A DNA stretch of 64,000 nucleotides from Cavia porcellus (GCF_034190915.1 NW_026947489.1:55986001-56050000), one strand, 5' to 3'; counted from the first letter of the stretch, positions 1-11,049 are shown. A program made the numbers and translations. Notes: generated from the letters alone by a model not told the origin.

Positions 1-241
1 TCCTATTATTTATCATTTCTTTTGCTCTTTATTTATAATTTGGGTTTATTATAGAAATCATGCAGTACTGAAACTTGTGCATCTGATTTGCTCCACTTAG
101 CATTATGATCTCAAGGTGCATCCATTTCCCCCAAAATGATTCACATTTATCCTCTATGGCAGAGTATGAAAATAACTTGTCAGTGGCTGGCTGTCTCAAG
201 AGAAAGCACAATTCATGCTTTTGTAAAAAAAAAAAAATCAT
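1..241 (-). mobile_element. L1 LINE fragment, end of ORF2
   Basis: The minus-strand translation contains LFSYSAIEDKCESFWGKWM followed by LEIIMLSGANQ, the pattern at the C-terminal end of L1 ORF2. It is broken and truncated at the window edge. Confidence 0.7.
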
Positions 242-271
242 TACTTTTAGTATATCAACAAATTTCAGTGA

Positions 272-395
272 CAGTCATGGTGGCATATGCCTTGTAATCT
301 CAGCACTCCAGAAGCCGAGGCAGGAGGATCAACTCCAGTTCCAGAATTGTCTGAACTGTTTTGAGACTGTCTCAAAAAATCAAAACAAAACAATA
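272..395 (+). mobile_element. B1 SINE
   Basis: Diverged B1: tcatggtggcatatgcc, gccgaggcaggaggatc, and an A-rich tail after gtctc. Confidence 0.8.
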
Positions 396-1416
396 AACTA
401 AAATTCAAATTGATTTATTTATCAAAGACTTAGTCATGGAAATACATAAAGGCATTTGGGTTTGTTATAATTTTAGGTATAATTTTATGATTTGATAAGT
501 TTTATGTGACAAAATTTTATGCTCATTGCTAAGCCACTTGAATAGAATTAAGGGATTTCACCAGATAGACACAACATACAACACAATCCATGTACGTGTG
601 CATAAACACACATAACCACCCAGGCAGGCGTGAGGTTATTATACAGCTGTCACATTAGCGTTTCAGTCATGTAATAGTGAAACATAGGAGGACCACAAGT
701 TCAAACCCAGCCTTCCAACATTTTCCACGTGCAGAAGGCCAGGGCTTAGGGGTCTGGTGTCCCCATCCTGGGGTGGCCCTTGAGTTTGTCATAACTTGGG
801 CACGCCCAGCTCCCGCTGGAAAGAGGCTTCAAGGCGGCCTGGGCACCGGGACTGTTGACAAAAGTCATGTCTAGAACTGAAGAGGTTTGATTTGGGCTCC
901 AGGCTCTCAGCAGCCGCCTCATTCTGCTTTCCACGTGGCTTCCCACCGGGAGAGGAGCCCCGGGGATTTGGGACTTTTCACTCAGAACTGTGAGAAATCT
1001 CCAGGGCTCTCTCAGGCAAGGGATGGCCACGACCGGATCTTTTTCAAGGGACAGATAGGGGCTAAGGGGACTTCGCTTCTCCATTCTAGTACACAGGGAC
1101 CCGGACCTCTCCAGACTCCGAAAGCAGCTCTCTGACCCACAGCGTCCCACCGAGGAACAACAGGCATCGCAAGCCTTGGGAAACGCCCATTGTGACCGAG
1201 AAAGACCAGCCGTAGGAATTTACTCTTGAGAAATAACCAGGCACAAATATTCAAATATAATAAGAAAAGTCAATAAATCCCAGCTCATCAACAGAAAAGT
1301 GCCGCTTCGACAGGTACTGCTGCTGCTGCTAACAACGTAACTGGCTTGAATTTGTTTTCCTCCTCTGTAAAATGAGAGAATCGGGTAAAATGAAGGGCTT
1401 TATGAAGCTTGAAATG

Positions 1417-1533
1417 AGCCAGGCGTGCTACTGCACGCCCACGTCCTAGCAGGCTGAGGCAGAAGATCGCCCGCAGTTCGAGGCCAGCCTGGGCCACATG
1501 GCAAGACAAACACAAACAAAATAATACTAAAAA
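1417..1533 (+). mobile_element. B1 SINE
   Basis: gccaggcgtgctactgcacgcc … ggctgaggcagaagatcg … gaggccagcctgggcc. Monomer without a clear tail. Confidence 0.75.
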
Positions 1534-1649
1534 AGAAACCCTAAATAGACGCGTGAGTTCGCAGAGCATCCTTTTGGGGACGGCCCTGCAGGGTTCCTTT
1601 TGTCCTCTCTACTGTGGCTTTGAGCCGCGTGTGTAGGGTCGTCTCCTCT

Positions 1650-2050
1650 CTACACCGTTGTGCAAGTGCCCGAGGCCTCAGGTCTGCCTTTGCACCAACT
1701 GTGTTTGCACGGGGTCTGCACAAGCGCGGGCTCCGCAGACCCCGGAAATCCGGCAGGCCGAGGGTGCACAGCCACTGAGCGCCGCTCCAGAGCAGACACC
1801 CTGCAGCGCGCGGTGGGGGCGGGCTGCGCTCCCCAGGGGTGAGGGCGGGGCCGGGCGCGCGGAAGCGGCCAGTGCCACCACCGAGAGGCCCCCCGCCCGC
1901 GTCTTCCTAGAGCGGCCGCCGGCGGCCAGGTGCGGGCGCGGCCTCCGGGCGTCTCGGCGTCGGCCAGCAGAGGGCAGCACCAGCGGTCGGGCGGTCTTCC
2001 TTGGCGCTGGCAAGTGGGGACGCCAGAGCAGAGAACGGTTAAAAATGTCA
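1650..2050. promoter_or_regulatory. Orphan CpG-rich island
   Basis: About 400 bp with many CpG dinucleotides and GC boxes (gggggcggg, gggcggggcc), standing alone about 7.5 kb beyond the 3' end of ZNF777. No spliced gene can be read on either strand. It could be the promoter of an unseen transcript, an enhancer or an insulator. Confidence 0.6.
1962..1980 (+). promoter_or_regulatory. CTCF-like binding site
   Basis: ggccagcagagggcagcac matches the CTCF core CCASYAGRKGGCRS at every position. It lies in the orphan CpG-rich patch. Confidence 0.65.
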
Positions 2051-2245
2051 CCCTATTAGTATTAGCGGGAGGGGAAGGGAACATGAAAAGAATGAGGACG
2101 TGTTCTCTATGGCTCTCCACGACTAAAACTCGTACTGCACACATGCACTAAAAAAATTAAAAATACACTGGAGAGAGAGTAAAAAACTATCTTCTCAAAT
2201 AAAATTCACCCCAATAGAAATTTTTAAAATTACAGTTATAGACTG

Positions 2246-2432
2246 CTTGCAGGTGTTGTGGTACACACCTGTAATCCCAGCACTCTGGCAGGCTGAGGCA
2301 GAAAGATGACAAATTTGAGCTCAGCTTGGGGAATTTTGAGAACCTTGTCTCAATGGGGGGGGGGGTTTGCAAAGGATTTAACTCAGTGCAAAGGCCCTGT
2401 GTTCAGTACCTCGTACTACAAAATCAATCAAC
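2246..2432 (+). mobile_element. B1-dID dimeric SINE
   Basis: A B1 left unit (gcaggtgttgtggtacacacc) is joined through a G-run to an ID-derived right unit ending ctgtgttcagtacctcgtac. Confidence 0.75.
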
Positions 2433-3016
2433 TTATAGAATGCATATGCATTTATAAATATATATGTATAGATGTTGCAGAAGTGCATTTTTAAATCAGG
2501 AAATGGCACACTTTCACTGAGTCCTCCTCCACTGTAGCATGGCTGCACCATGAGCCAGACGCAGATGTGCTTCTGTAGGGCTGGGTTGGGCTTGGTTTTG
2601 AGGGGCTTGGGTGACAGAACTGAGATCCAGCAGCAGCCTGAAGACAGAGCTGTTGGTCCTCTGGGCTCCAGGCTGAGGTCTAGGGTAGGAGCTGGAAGGG
2701 GCTGGGGTCTAGGGTAGGAGAGGACTCTTCTTGGGGACCCAGCCTGAGAGTACTACCTCAAGGAGCAGCACACCAAGCCTGGTGACTGCAGGCAGCAGCT
2801 AGGAGGGGGTGTTCCTAGGATGAGGGATTTCCCAGCAGCTCTCTCTCCCCACTGTGTGGCTCTGCTGCCCCTGGATTCCTCATCAGGTGGTGGGTGACCC
2901 AAGAAGGATATTTCATTCACCAGGGGTCTAGTAAGAACGTTTAGCTGTGACCCTATAAGTCTGCCTAACACTTGGATCAAATATCAGAGGAAATAATGAA
3001 ATGCATGTAAAGGGTT
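2433..3016. other. Non-repetitive stretch, nothing recognised
   Basis: Mixed-composition sequence with a local near-duplicate phrase (gggtctagggtaggag type, 2680-2730). No gene or known repeat recognised. Confidence 0.4.
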
Positions 3017-3154
3017 TGGTTTTTATTTCTATGTAGCCCAAGCTGGCCTTGAGCTGATTATGCAGCCCAGTGTGCCAAAAATCCTTGGGAATCCTCCTGC
3101 CTCAACCTCCTGGGTGCTGGCTGCAATTACAGGCCTGAGCCACTATTCCTGCCT
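3017..3154 (-). mobile_element. B1 SINE
   Basis: Reverse B1: tatgtagcccaagctggcc … cctcctgcctcaacctcc … aattacaggcctgagccac. Confidence 0.75.
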
Positions 3155-3630
3155 AAAGTGCTATTTTTAAAAGATTTTGTATTAATTTTAACAAAGAAAA
3201 TCATAGCATCTCTGCTGAAGTTGGGGTTTTCCTACATGGGTGGTACCCGTGGCTTATTTATACACTCATGCCTGGTGCAGAATCTGGGACACGCAAAATG
3301 AACAAAAGCCATCACTCCCACTGTGGAAACCGAGCACACCCATGGCCACTGGTGTCTCAGGGAGGAGCAGGTCCCTTGAATAGAGGACCATCAAGCATTC
3401 ACAGGATGCTGGCGTGGCCAGGCCCTGTCATTCCTGTCCCTTACATTTGGTTCTCACATGCCTCTGCAGGGGGAGCCTCTGCTTAACCTCTAGCTCCACG
3501 AAGTTTTGGGGATGCGGCTCTGAGGACACCTTGCAGCCAACCCTGGACTGCCAGAGACTTGTGGTGGACATTGATGCCTTAGGTTTCCTTGCTGGGTTAG
3601 AGGACTTATCATTTCCTGATTAAAACATCT

Positions 3631-3746
3631 TTGCATGCCTGCAATTCCAGCACTGGGGAAGTTGAGGCAGGAGGATTGCCATGAGTTCAAGGGCAGAGTG
3701 AGCTACATAGCAAGACCTGTCTCAAAGACAAAACAAAACAGAACAA
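3631..3746 (+). mobile_element. B1 SINE, 5' truncated
   Basis: tgcctgcaattccagcac … ttgaggcaggaggattgcc … agcaagacctgtctc. Confidence 0.75.
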
Positions 3747-3991
3747 AACATCTGCCAAACAACATAAGGATTATAAAGGAAGCAAAGCAGGTGTACCCCA
3801 CACGGAGAATTAAATTTAGGAAACCTTGTGCTCTATGAGAATTAAGAAACCAGGGGATGTGTTGCTGGGTAAATTCAACAGGCTGAGTCGGAATCAAAGC
3901 TGGGGAAGGTTGAAGCAAGGGAAGACTCCCAGTGGCATCGGGGCAGAGGCCAGAAGGGTGCTTTCTCCTCCCTGGAGATCCCTCAGGGTGG

Positions 3992-4006
3992 CCCAGCAGG
4001 TGGCTA
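3992..4006 (+). promoter_or_regulatory. Weaker CTCF-like site
   Basis: cccagcaggtggcta fits the CTCF core with one mismatch near the 3' end and has the same orientation as the site at about 1.97 kb. Confidence 0.35.
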
Positions 4007-4265
4007 GGCTCCCTCCTCCAGTTCCTGCTTCTTTTGTTTCCAGTTATTTTCCATACTTAACTCCTGAAAAGGATTTTACTTAAATAAGGGATTCTGAGGC
4101 TAAAAACAAAAGCCTGAAAACACTGACACCATGAAAATGGAAGCACAGAATATTGGGTCATCTTCATAAACTTGACAGGTCTTTATAAACTTGAAAATGT
4201 CTTGCAGGTAAAAGAGATTCTAAAATATGAAAAAGAAGAGATGAACTCTTAAGAAATCCACTTAA

Positions 4266-4440
4266 AGCCAGGTATGGTGGTGTATACCTGCAATCTCAGC
4301 ACTCAGGAGGCTGAGGCAGGAGGATCGTTGTGAGTTTGAGACTAGCCTGGGTTACAAAGTGAGCTCAAGGCCAACCTGAACTGCATAGTGAAACCCTATC
4401 TCAGGCAAAGAAACAGACAAAAACCCCCAACCAAAAAAAA
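4266..4440 (+). mobile_element. B1 SINE with internal duplication
   Basis: Full-length B1 (gccaggtatggtggtgtatacc … ggaggctgaggcaggagg) with two successive units, agcctgggttacaaagtgag and ccaacctgaactgcatagtg, and an A-rich tail. Confidence 0.88.
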
Positions 4441-4507
4441 AAAGAAAGAAAGCCACTGAATTCTACTAGTGCAGACAAGGAGGGATGTTATCATTCTGTT
4501 ATTCTGG

Positions 4508-4600
4508 TCAGACTTGGAGGCACACACCTGTGATCTCTGCACTTGGGAGACTTTGTGTCAAAAGACAAGCCAAAACCCAAAACCAAACCAAACCAAACCC
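4508..4600 (+). mobile_element. B1 SINE, internally deleted
   Basis: cttggaggcacacacctgtg followed at once by the 3' part and a (AAACC)n tail. Confidence 0.55.
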
Positions 4601-4720
4601 AGAGGTTGTCATTCTGGGCAGCAGACAATAAAATAGGTTTATCCCTTTACATTCATGGGAAAACCGATAGTTTATAACTGATATTATATTATTTATAACT
4701 GATAATTTAATATATATACA

Positions 4721-4797
4721 TTTTTTGATACTAGGAATCAAACTCAGGACCTCACACTTGCCAGTCAGGCACTGTGCCACTGGTTAACCCTGACCCA
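4721..4797 (-). mobile_element. ID SINE
   Basis: Reverse tRNA-like ID: gatactaggaatcaaactcagg … gccagtcaggcactgtgccac. Confidence 0.75.
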
Positions 4798-5157
4798 TGA
4801 TAAATATTATTTATAACTCATAAATAAGAGCCTTTTAGTTCTAATTTTTATTGTCTAGAATTGGGAAATTCTCTTTACACTTAGCAATGCTCTCTTCATT
4901 TCCAAGGAGTTTTCAGTGGAAGTCTGAGTTCTGATGTGTTATTATCATGCACTAATGTGAATTAATCTTCTTGGTAAAATGAACACCCAAACTCATTTGG
5001 ATTCAGTTAATGTTTATTCCAAGACTCTGAAGAGCTGGCAGAGACTTAGGCAAGAAAAATGTGTCTATTTCTCCCCATATGCCTACTGTTTGAGTTAAAT
5101 ATACCAGAGATTGTCTTTATTTGGCCTAGATAATGATTTGCTTTTTTAGCAGTATTT

Positions 5158-5232
5158 TTTTGGGGGGAGTGTATCAGGAATCGAACTCGGGGTCAGGCAG
5201 GTGCTGTGCCCCTGAGCTATATCCCCACCCCT
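5158..5232 (-). mobile_element. ID SINE
   Basis: gtatcaggaatcgaactcgg … gcaggtgctgtgcccctgag, tRNA-derived, reverse. Confidence 0.75.
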
Positions 5233-5260
5233 AGCAGCATTCTAAAACTTCTGGGGTTGA

Positions 5261-5376
5261 TTTATTTATTTTTGGAGACAGAGTCTGACAATGTAGGTCA
5301 GGCTGGCCTTGGATTGTAACAATCCTCCTGCCTCAGCCTCCCAAATGATAAGATAGGCACCACCATGCCTGGCTGG
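5261..5376 (-). mobile_element. B1 SINE
   Basis: Reverse B1: ggagacagagtctgacaatg … cctcctgcctcagcctcc … accaccatgcctggct. Confidence 0.82.
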
Positions 5377-5620
5377 GGGTTAATTTTTTTCCAAACTTAT
5401 TTCAAGTCTTTGTCTTGGTAACAAATTGATTAATTCAAGACAATTTAGATAGCCATTTGCTTCATGTGAGAAAGGGGCAACAATTTTAATTATTTAAAGT
5501 TCATTAAATTTTTCAGGGGTGACTTTGGGAACCAACTTAACGCCTTTACAAAATTAATCAGATTTTCAGTGATGACTACCAACCCAAGTAGCAAATCACA
5601 TCCCCGGACATTTTATTTTA

Positions 5621-5756
5621 GCCTGGGTGTGGTGGCGTCATCCTAGCACTGAGCGGGCTGAGGCAGGAGGATGAGCGCGGATGCCAGGCTAACCTGGGGT
5701 ACACAATGAGTTCAAGAACAGCCTGAACTACGCATCATGACCCTGTCTCACCTTCT
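5621..5756 (+). mobile_element. B1 SINE
   Basis: gcctgggtgtggtggcgtca … gctgaggcaggaggatgag … gcctgaactacgcatcatg. Confidence 0.82.
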
Positions 5757-6219
5757 CCACTGTCCCAAATAAATGAAAAACAAAATGGAATTCAGGTAGT
5801 GTATATGCTACCTGCCAATGCACCAGCATCTGTCCCACTGTGGCTGGGCTAGTGGCCGTGGGGCCCCAAGGCGTCTGCTTCCAGTGAGGCTGAGCCACAC
5901 AGGCCTCTGGACAGTCAGTGGGAATCAGAGACACAGAAACTCTTTGCATTTTTATTAAGGGTCCAAGTGGAAACCCAGAGCAACGTATGCTAGCAGGTAA
6001 CAACAAGCACTTCGGTTCCACACATTTAGGGTTAAAGCCTGGCTGTCTGACAGGATTGATCACCTGATACTGGTAACTTCATGTGTTAAGAGGGACATGA
6101 GTATCAATTTCACAGCCTGCTACAAGATAAAATGAAAACACTTTGCACAGTTCCTGGACATGGTAAGACTCAGTGGATTGTGGTGATTTGTTAACCTTCG
6201 GATTCAGAGGTCTGATTTC

Positions 6220-6354
6220 TTTTTTTTTGACACAGAGTCTTTCTATGCAGTTCAGGTTCACTATGTAGCCCAGGTTGGCCTCAAACTCACAGTGAAGCCT
6301 CCTGCCTCAGCCTTTCAAGTGCTGGATAACAGGCATCCACCACCAAGACAAGCA
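6220..6354 (-). mobile_element. B1 SINE
   Basis: Reverse B1 with duplicated unit: tatgcagttcaggttcac then tatgtagcccaggttggcc. Confidence 0.82.
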
Positions 6355-7012
6355 CAGAGGTCTGATTTCTGACTGCAAGTTTTCACATAAGGTCACCATC
6401 CATAGCATTAGGCTAATGTTTTTCTTCTCCCTTTGCCTTCTTCTATCCTTCCTTCCTTTTTTAATTTTATTTTTTTTTCCTTTCTTAAAAATGTTTTAGC
6501 CTAGAACTATTCTTTGAAGAAAACAGAAATAAAAGGTTAGATTCTATGTCTATTTAACAAAAATACTCATTTTAAGGAACCTACACAGAAGTGATCAATG
6601 CAGAGTCGATTTTAAAGAAATTTAACTGGGAAGATCCCATTATGACTGGAAAGCAACTGAAAGCTTCTGCAGCCAAAGGTTTCCCAGAAAGCCAGAGCAG
6701 AGGCCGGCCTGACTCAGTGTTGCCTTGGCAACAGAAGGGCCGGGTGAGCCCTTAATCTGAGGAGCCCCATGTGGCCTCCAGAGCAGGCTCCTGACACCAG
6801 GCTGCAGAAGCTTCACAGCACGGATTCTGAGGGACAGGGAAGGTGGAGACTTCCCCTGTGGCCAAGCACCCAAAGCTCAGTTAGGAGGAGGAAGCCAGGA
6901 AATCACCAGATCCCAAGTGCTGGCAAAGTAGCCCACAGCTTTCAAGGTCTCTATCTTTCTCCATGGAGCCTAGCACAATGCCCTGTACACAGTGGTGCAT
7001 AATAAATGCAAC

Positions 7013-7013
<1 letters not shown>

Positions 7014-7051
<38 letters not shown>
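7014..7051. repeat. (TG)n microsatellite
   Basis: Uninterrupted TG repeat of about 19 units. Confidence 0.97.
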
Positions 7052-7052
<1 letters not shown>

Positions 7053-7164
7053 CTCTAGGACAGTGACCATCCCAAAGGTGCCTGATGTGCGCCTGTTCAC
7101 ATCTGTTGAGTTGACCAGAGACAATCCAGCTCTTGTCTTCTGAATGTTTCCAGCTGTTGAAAGA

Positions 7165-7270
7165 CAGAGCTAGCAGGGAATGGTGATGCACAGCTGTAAT
7201 TAGGAAGCTGAGACAGGAAGATCACTGTGAGTTCAAGGCCATGAACTACATGGTGAGACGGTCTCAAAAC
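7165..7270 (+). mobile_element. B1 SINE, partly deleted
   Basis: gggaatggtgatgcacagctg … gctgagacaggaagatcac … ggtgagacggtctc. Confidence 0.65.
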
Positions 7271-7659
7271 AACAGCAACAAAAAACCAAACAAACAGAAA
7301 TAACCATTCCTCACGGAGCCACTGGCAACTGGTAACTTAGGAGTTAGCAAGTCTGACTGTTTAGTTAGGGACACTCAAGAAAATCACTATGAAAGAGAAC
7401 CAGAAAACCCAGCGAGGTGAGCTCCTACCTGTAGCAAACTCTAGGGTGGAAGAACAGGTGGTCACACCAACCCGCTATGAGTTCAAGGGAAAGGGTGTAA
7501 TTGCCTGTGGGGTTTGCTTTGAACTTGGTCATAGGTCAATAATTTTCTGCTCTAGCCCACTGAAGAGATTTCCTTCTCAGGGATCACTTCTTCTAGGACA
7601 TACTGAACTTGTTTTTATACTTACTGCCTCAGAATCCAACACTGTTATTGACTGATGAA

Positions 7660-7706
7660 TGACTGAGACAGGATCTCATCGGGTAGCCCAGGCTGCCTTA
7701 ACTCAG
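7660..7706 (-). mobile_element. B1 SINE fragment
   Basis: gagacaggatctcatcggg tagcccaggctgcc, only the 3' part in reverse. Confidence 0.5.
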
Positions 7707-7825
7707 AAAGATGGGGTTAGAACTAAGGAAGAGGAAGTACAAGTACAGAGATCCCTGGCAGCCCAGCTCGGTATCAGAAACCCCATTCTTTCACAAGACT
7801 GGGTTTAATGTTTTCAGTTTTATTT

Positions 7826-7902
7826 TTGGTACCAGGGATCGAACTCACAACCTTATACTCACCAGGCAGGTGCTTACACCACTAAGCTAAATCCCTGGTT
7901 CC
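7826..7902 (-). mobile_element. ID SINE
   Basis: ggtaccagggatcgaactca … ccaggcaggtgcttac … gagctaaatccctgg-like end. Confidence 0.82.
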
Positions 7903-9480
7903 AGTTTAATGTCTTCAAAAACTAGATTTCCTAAGAAAGAAAGGCTCCTAAACTTTGTTTCTTTCCACCACCTCACGGACCATCTGAGGTCACTCGGAAT
8001 CTCTGTGCACTCTGGAGGCCCTGGACCCTCCAACTCCTGGCCCAGTGGAGACTGGAGCACTACCCTCCACCAATTACATGCAAAACATCTCCCCTAACAC
8101 CTGCCATGTTTGGAGGAACCATTTCCTCTGCCTCCCTTTCAACTTCCACTGACCACTTTCGTGGTCTGAGACCTGCCTGAGGAACACAGCCGTCTTACCC
8201 TGCTGTCTGTCCTTCCCCATCCAACCAGTCACACACCCCTTGGCGTGGTCCCTTTCCTGCTCAAACCTCCAGTCTCGATTATAACATCCAATTCAGACCC
8301 AAAAGCTCTCTGCGCCCCCAGGCTGCTCCAAGCCAACATCCGGATCCTGCTTTTCCCCACCTGGGACCTTCTCCAGCTCAGTGAGTTCTGCACTCACTGC
8401 TTGGAAGCACCCTTGGTACCTCCCTGCCACAATTTTGCTCTGTCTGCAGAAATCTCCTCCTCCAACTGGTCCAGTGGGGGCCCCCTGTTGCTGAGGGGGT
8501 GGGATTTCCCAGCCCCGCAGTCTACCTGCCCCCTCAGGGTTACTGCACCTGGCTGTGATTTCTGCTCGTTCCTCTCCAGCTGCTTCTTGCCCTGGCTGCT
8601 GACTCTGCCACTGCCTAAGAGATCCACAGTGCAAATGCAAGAGCTTGTGCTTTCAGTGAATCAAGTGGTGCTTTCTCCCCCCAGACCCCTTCGGAGACCT
8701 CCTTTACATGCGGACACAACCCCACATGCCTCACTCCGCCATGGAGCTCTCCTCTGGAGCTGGGAGCTTGCCAGTCTCCACTTGTCCCTTCTGATCACCA
8801 GAGCCCTCTGGTTCCGCCAAGCGCAACAGCAGCAGAGCGGGTGACAGCTGTGGAGGAAACGCCAAGCGCCTGAGTTTCTGTCTAAGAGACAGCAAAGGCC
8901 CCCCGGAAATGCCTGAGCCTGAGGAGCAGCATCCTGCAGAGCTCTCAGTACAGCCAGCGTAGTTTGGGTGTCAAAAAGCAGAACCTCTAACTGCTGTCTT
9001 TGTGGCTGCTCCAGACGTTTGTGCCAGGGTTTCTGCACCCTGATCGCTGCCTCTTTACTCAGTCACCTCACACAGCTATGGGCAGCTCAGGCCCAGAGGG
9101 AAGCACCCGTTTTTGGCCACAGGATTTTCTTTCCAGATCACTCCAAACCTGGCGGCCTCTCACTCGCCCTGACACACTGGTCAAGCAGGCCCTGTCCCAT
9201 CCTGAACACCCCAGTCCCAGTGGACACCAGGGCAAAAGGTCAGCAAGTAGCCGGAGCTTCCATTCTTCCGGGACTCGTAAAGCCTTCAGGTCGCTCAGTG
9301 CTGTTCCTGCCTCCGACCTGATAGTCCGCAGGACCTGCAGGGACAACGGGCACTCAGAGGGACGTCACTGGGTGTGCGTCCCTGGGGCCACCTTCTCAGC
9401 CCCTCCCCTGCAAAACCGGACAAAAATGGCAAACAGGAAACGCTCATCTTTTAAAAATTACTCTATTATTATCAAATAGA
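7903..9480. other. Repeat-poor block downstream of ZNF777
   Basis: About 1.6 kb largely free of SINEs, directly beyond the ZNF777 poly(A) site. A 199-codon plus-strand frame (8245-8844) runs through it but shows no recognisable domain, and another long frame overlaps it on the other strand. I do not call a gene. It may be unique or conserved non-coding DNA. Confidence 0.4.
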
Positions 9481-9593
9481 ACCACAGTATCCAAAAGGTA
9501 ATTATAAAGTTCTATCCAACTAAACGGCCCTGCACCGCCCCTCTGAGTGGCCACGGCCAAATCACTCCCCCCGCGCCAATTGGTTTCATTCAT

Positions 9594-9599
9594 TTTATT
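9594..9599 (-). terminator. ZNF777: Likely ZNF777 poly(A) signal (AATAAA)
   Basis: AATAAA on the minus strand, about 230 nt after the ZNF777 stop codon. No earlier canonical signal lies between the stop and this site. It implies a short 3' UTR of about 250 nt with cleavage near 9570-9585. Confidence 0.7.
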
Positions 9600-9832
9600 G
9601 TCAAGGAAATGAACAGCCCAGAGGGGTCCCCAGGCCCCACACTCCCCACTGAGGTCCCGGGGAGACAGGCAGCAGTGCCCTGGGCTCACGACCCGCATTC
9701 TGGGGCGGGGCGGAGGGTCAGGAGGGGAAAGGGGCTCACAGCAGAGGGGCTCGGGTAGCGCGTGCGTGCAGGTGCGGCAGCCCGGGCAGGTGTCCCAGGG
9801 GCGAGGCCGCGTACCTGGCCAGCGCGCGCTCA

Positions 9833-11049
9833 CTCGCCCGTGTGGGTCCGCAGGTGGTACTTGAGGGACTGCTTGTAGCGGAAGCACTTGGCGCAGTGCG
9901 TACAGGGGTAGGGCCGCTCGCCCGTGTGCGCGCGCTGGTGCTCCAGCAGGTGGTGTTTCTGCGTGAAGCGCTTGCCGCACTCTGCGCAGTGGTAGGGCCG
10001 CTCGCCCGTGTGGATGCGCCGGTGCTCCAGCAAGTGGTGCTTGCGGATGAAGCTCTTGCCGCACTCGGGGCAGGCGTGTGGCCGCTCGCGCGAGTGCACT
10101 CGGCAGTGGTTGGTGAGCTTGGACTTCTCGCTAAAGCTCTTCTCGCACTCGGGGCACTTGAAGGGCCGCTCGCCTGTGTGAGTCCGCTGGTGGCGCAGCA
10201 GGTGCGACGGGCGGCTGAAGCTCTTGCCGCACAGGCTGCAGATGAACGAGACCTCGTGCTTGCCTGCGTGCACACGTTGGTGGATCACCAGGCTGATGTG
10301 CAAGCGGAAGCTCTTCTTGCACTCCGGGCACGTGTAGGGCCGCTCGCCTGTGTGTGTGATCTGGTGCTTGGTCAGGCTGGACTTGTGGCTGAAGCTACTG
10401 TCGCACTCTGGGCACTTGTAGGGCTTGGGGCCGCCACCACCGCTGCCCGAGCTAGGTGACTTGGGGTGCGGCTTGAGTGAATGCTTGGGGGTGAAAGCGG
10501 GGCTGCGCTCGGGCGAGTAGCTGCCGCCACGAACTCGGTGGATACGCTGGTGCAGCGTGAGCTGCTGCTTGTGCCGGAAGCTGATCTCGCACTCGGCGCA
10601 CTCATATGGCCCCTCCTTGATGTGGTTGCGCTGGTGGATGATGAGGTTGATCTTCAACCGGAAGCTCTTGCCACACTCCATGCACGTGAAGGGCCGCTCA
10701 CCTCGCCGGTTTCGCTGCTGCTGGTTTGAGGACCCGCGGTTCTCACCCAGGTGCCGCTCACCGTGCGTGTGCCCGTGCCCGTGCCCATGCCCGTGCCCGT
10801 GCCCATGGGAGTGCGAGTGTGAGTGCGAGGGGGGCGCCAGCCTCTTCACTGCTGGGTTTCCTAGCTGTAGCGGTGGGGGGCTCTCCTCACCCTCCGGGGA
10901 CATCTCCCCAGGCAGTGGGGTAGGGTACATGCTGGCCTCGTATCTCCCGGACAGCTGCCCAAGGGACTGCAGGTGCTGGGGCAGCTCGTCGTCCTCATCG
11001 TCCTCCTCCTCCTCTTCCTCCTGCTCCTCAGTCTTTATCACGATGCCTT
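9833..11049 (-). CDS. ZNF777: ZNF777 terminal coding exon: acidic/His-rich linker and nine C2H2 zinc fingers
   Basis: Last exon of a KRAB zinc-finger transcription factor expected to bind DNA in the nucleus. On the minus strand an acceptor (…ttggcgcag) opens the exon in phase 1, giving EGIVIKTEEQ, which contains a SUMO-type IKTE motif. Next come an acidic run (about residues 442-456 of an 840-residue product), a proline-rich stretch, a His-Gly/His-Ser repeat (510-530) and nine C2H2 fingers from about residue 555 to 836. Fingers 1-2 are separated from fingers 3-9 by a 40-residue Gly/Ser/Pro linker. TGEKP-like linkers (HTGERP) join most of the later fingers. The chain ends HTGE then a stop at 9830-9832. 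Finger order and the last finger (YPCTHCAKCFRYKQSL) match ZNF777 as I know it from human. Work in human cells has linked ZNF777 to reduced proliferation; that is family knowledge, not visible here. Confidence 0.96.
10763..10825 (-). repeat. ZNF777: Coding hexanucleotide repeat (His-Gly / His-Ser)
   Basis: Tandem gtgccc/gtgcca-type hexamers on the plus strand encode alternating His-Ser then His-Gly on the gene strand, ZNF777 residues about 510-530, just before the first finger. Confidence 0.9.
10985..11029 (-). repeat. ZNF777: Coding trinucleotide repeat (poly-acidic)
   Basis: Plus-strand tcc/tcg/tca triplets encode a run of about 15 Glu/Asp residues after the IKTE motif of ZNF777. Confidence 0.88.

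Noticed and set aside
29..241. 70-codon minus-strand frame
   Set aside because: Matches the end of L1 ORF2, so it is a LINE remnant and not a gene.
1650..2144. 164-codon minus-strand frame in the orphan GC-rich block
   Set aside because: Composition artefact; no domain and overlapping frames on the other strand.
8245..8844. 199-codon plus-strand open frame
   Set aside because: No domain, no splice-linked partner, a competing frame on the opposite strand, and ordinary intergenic composition. Kept only as a note in the block description.
9842..10459. 205-codon plus-strand frame opposite the ZNF777 fingers
   Set aside because: Antisense shadow of the zinc-finger repeats; the periodic translation mirrors the finger spacing.
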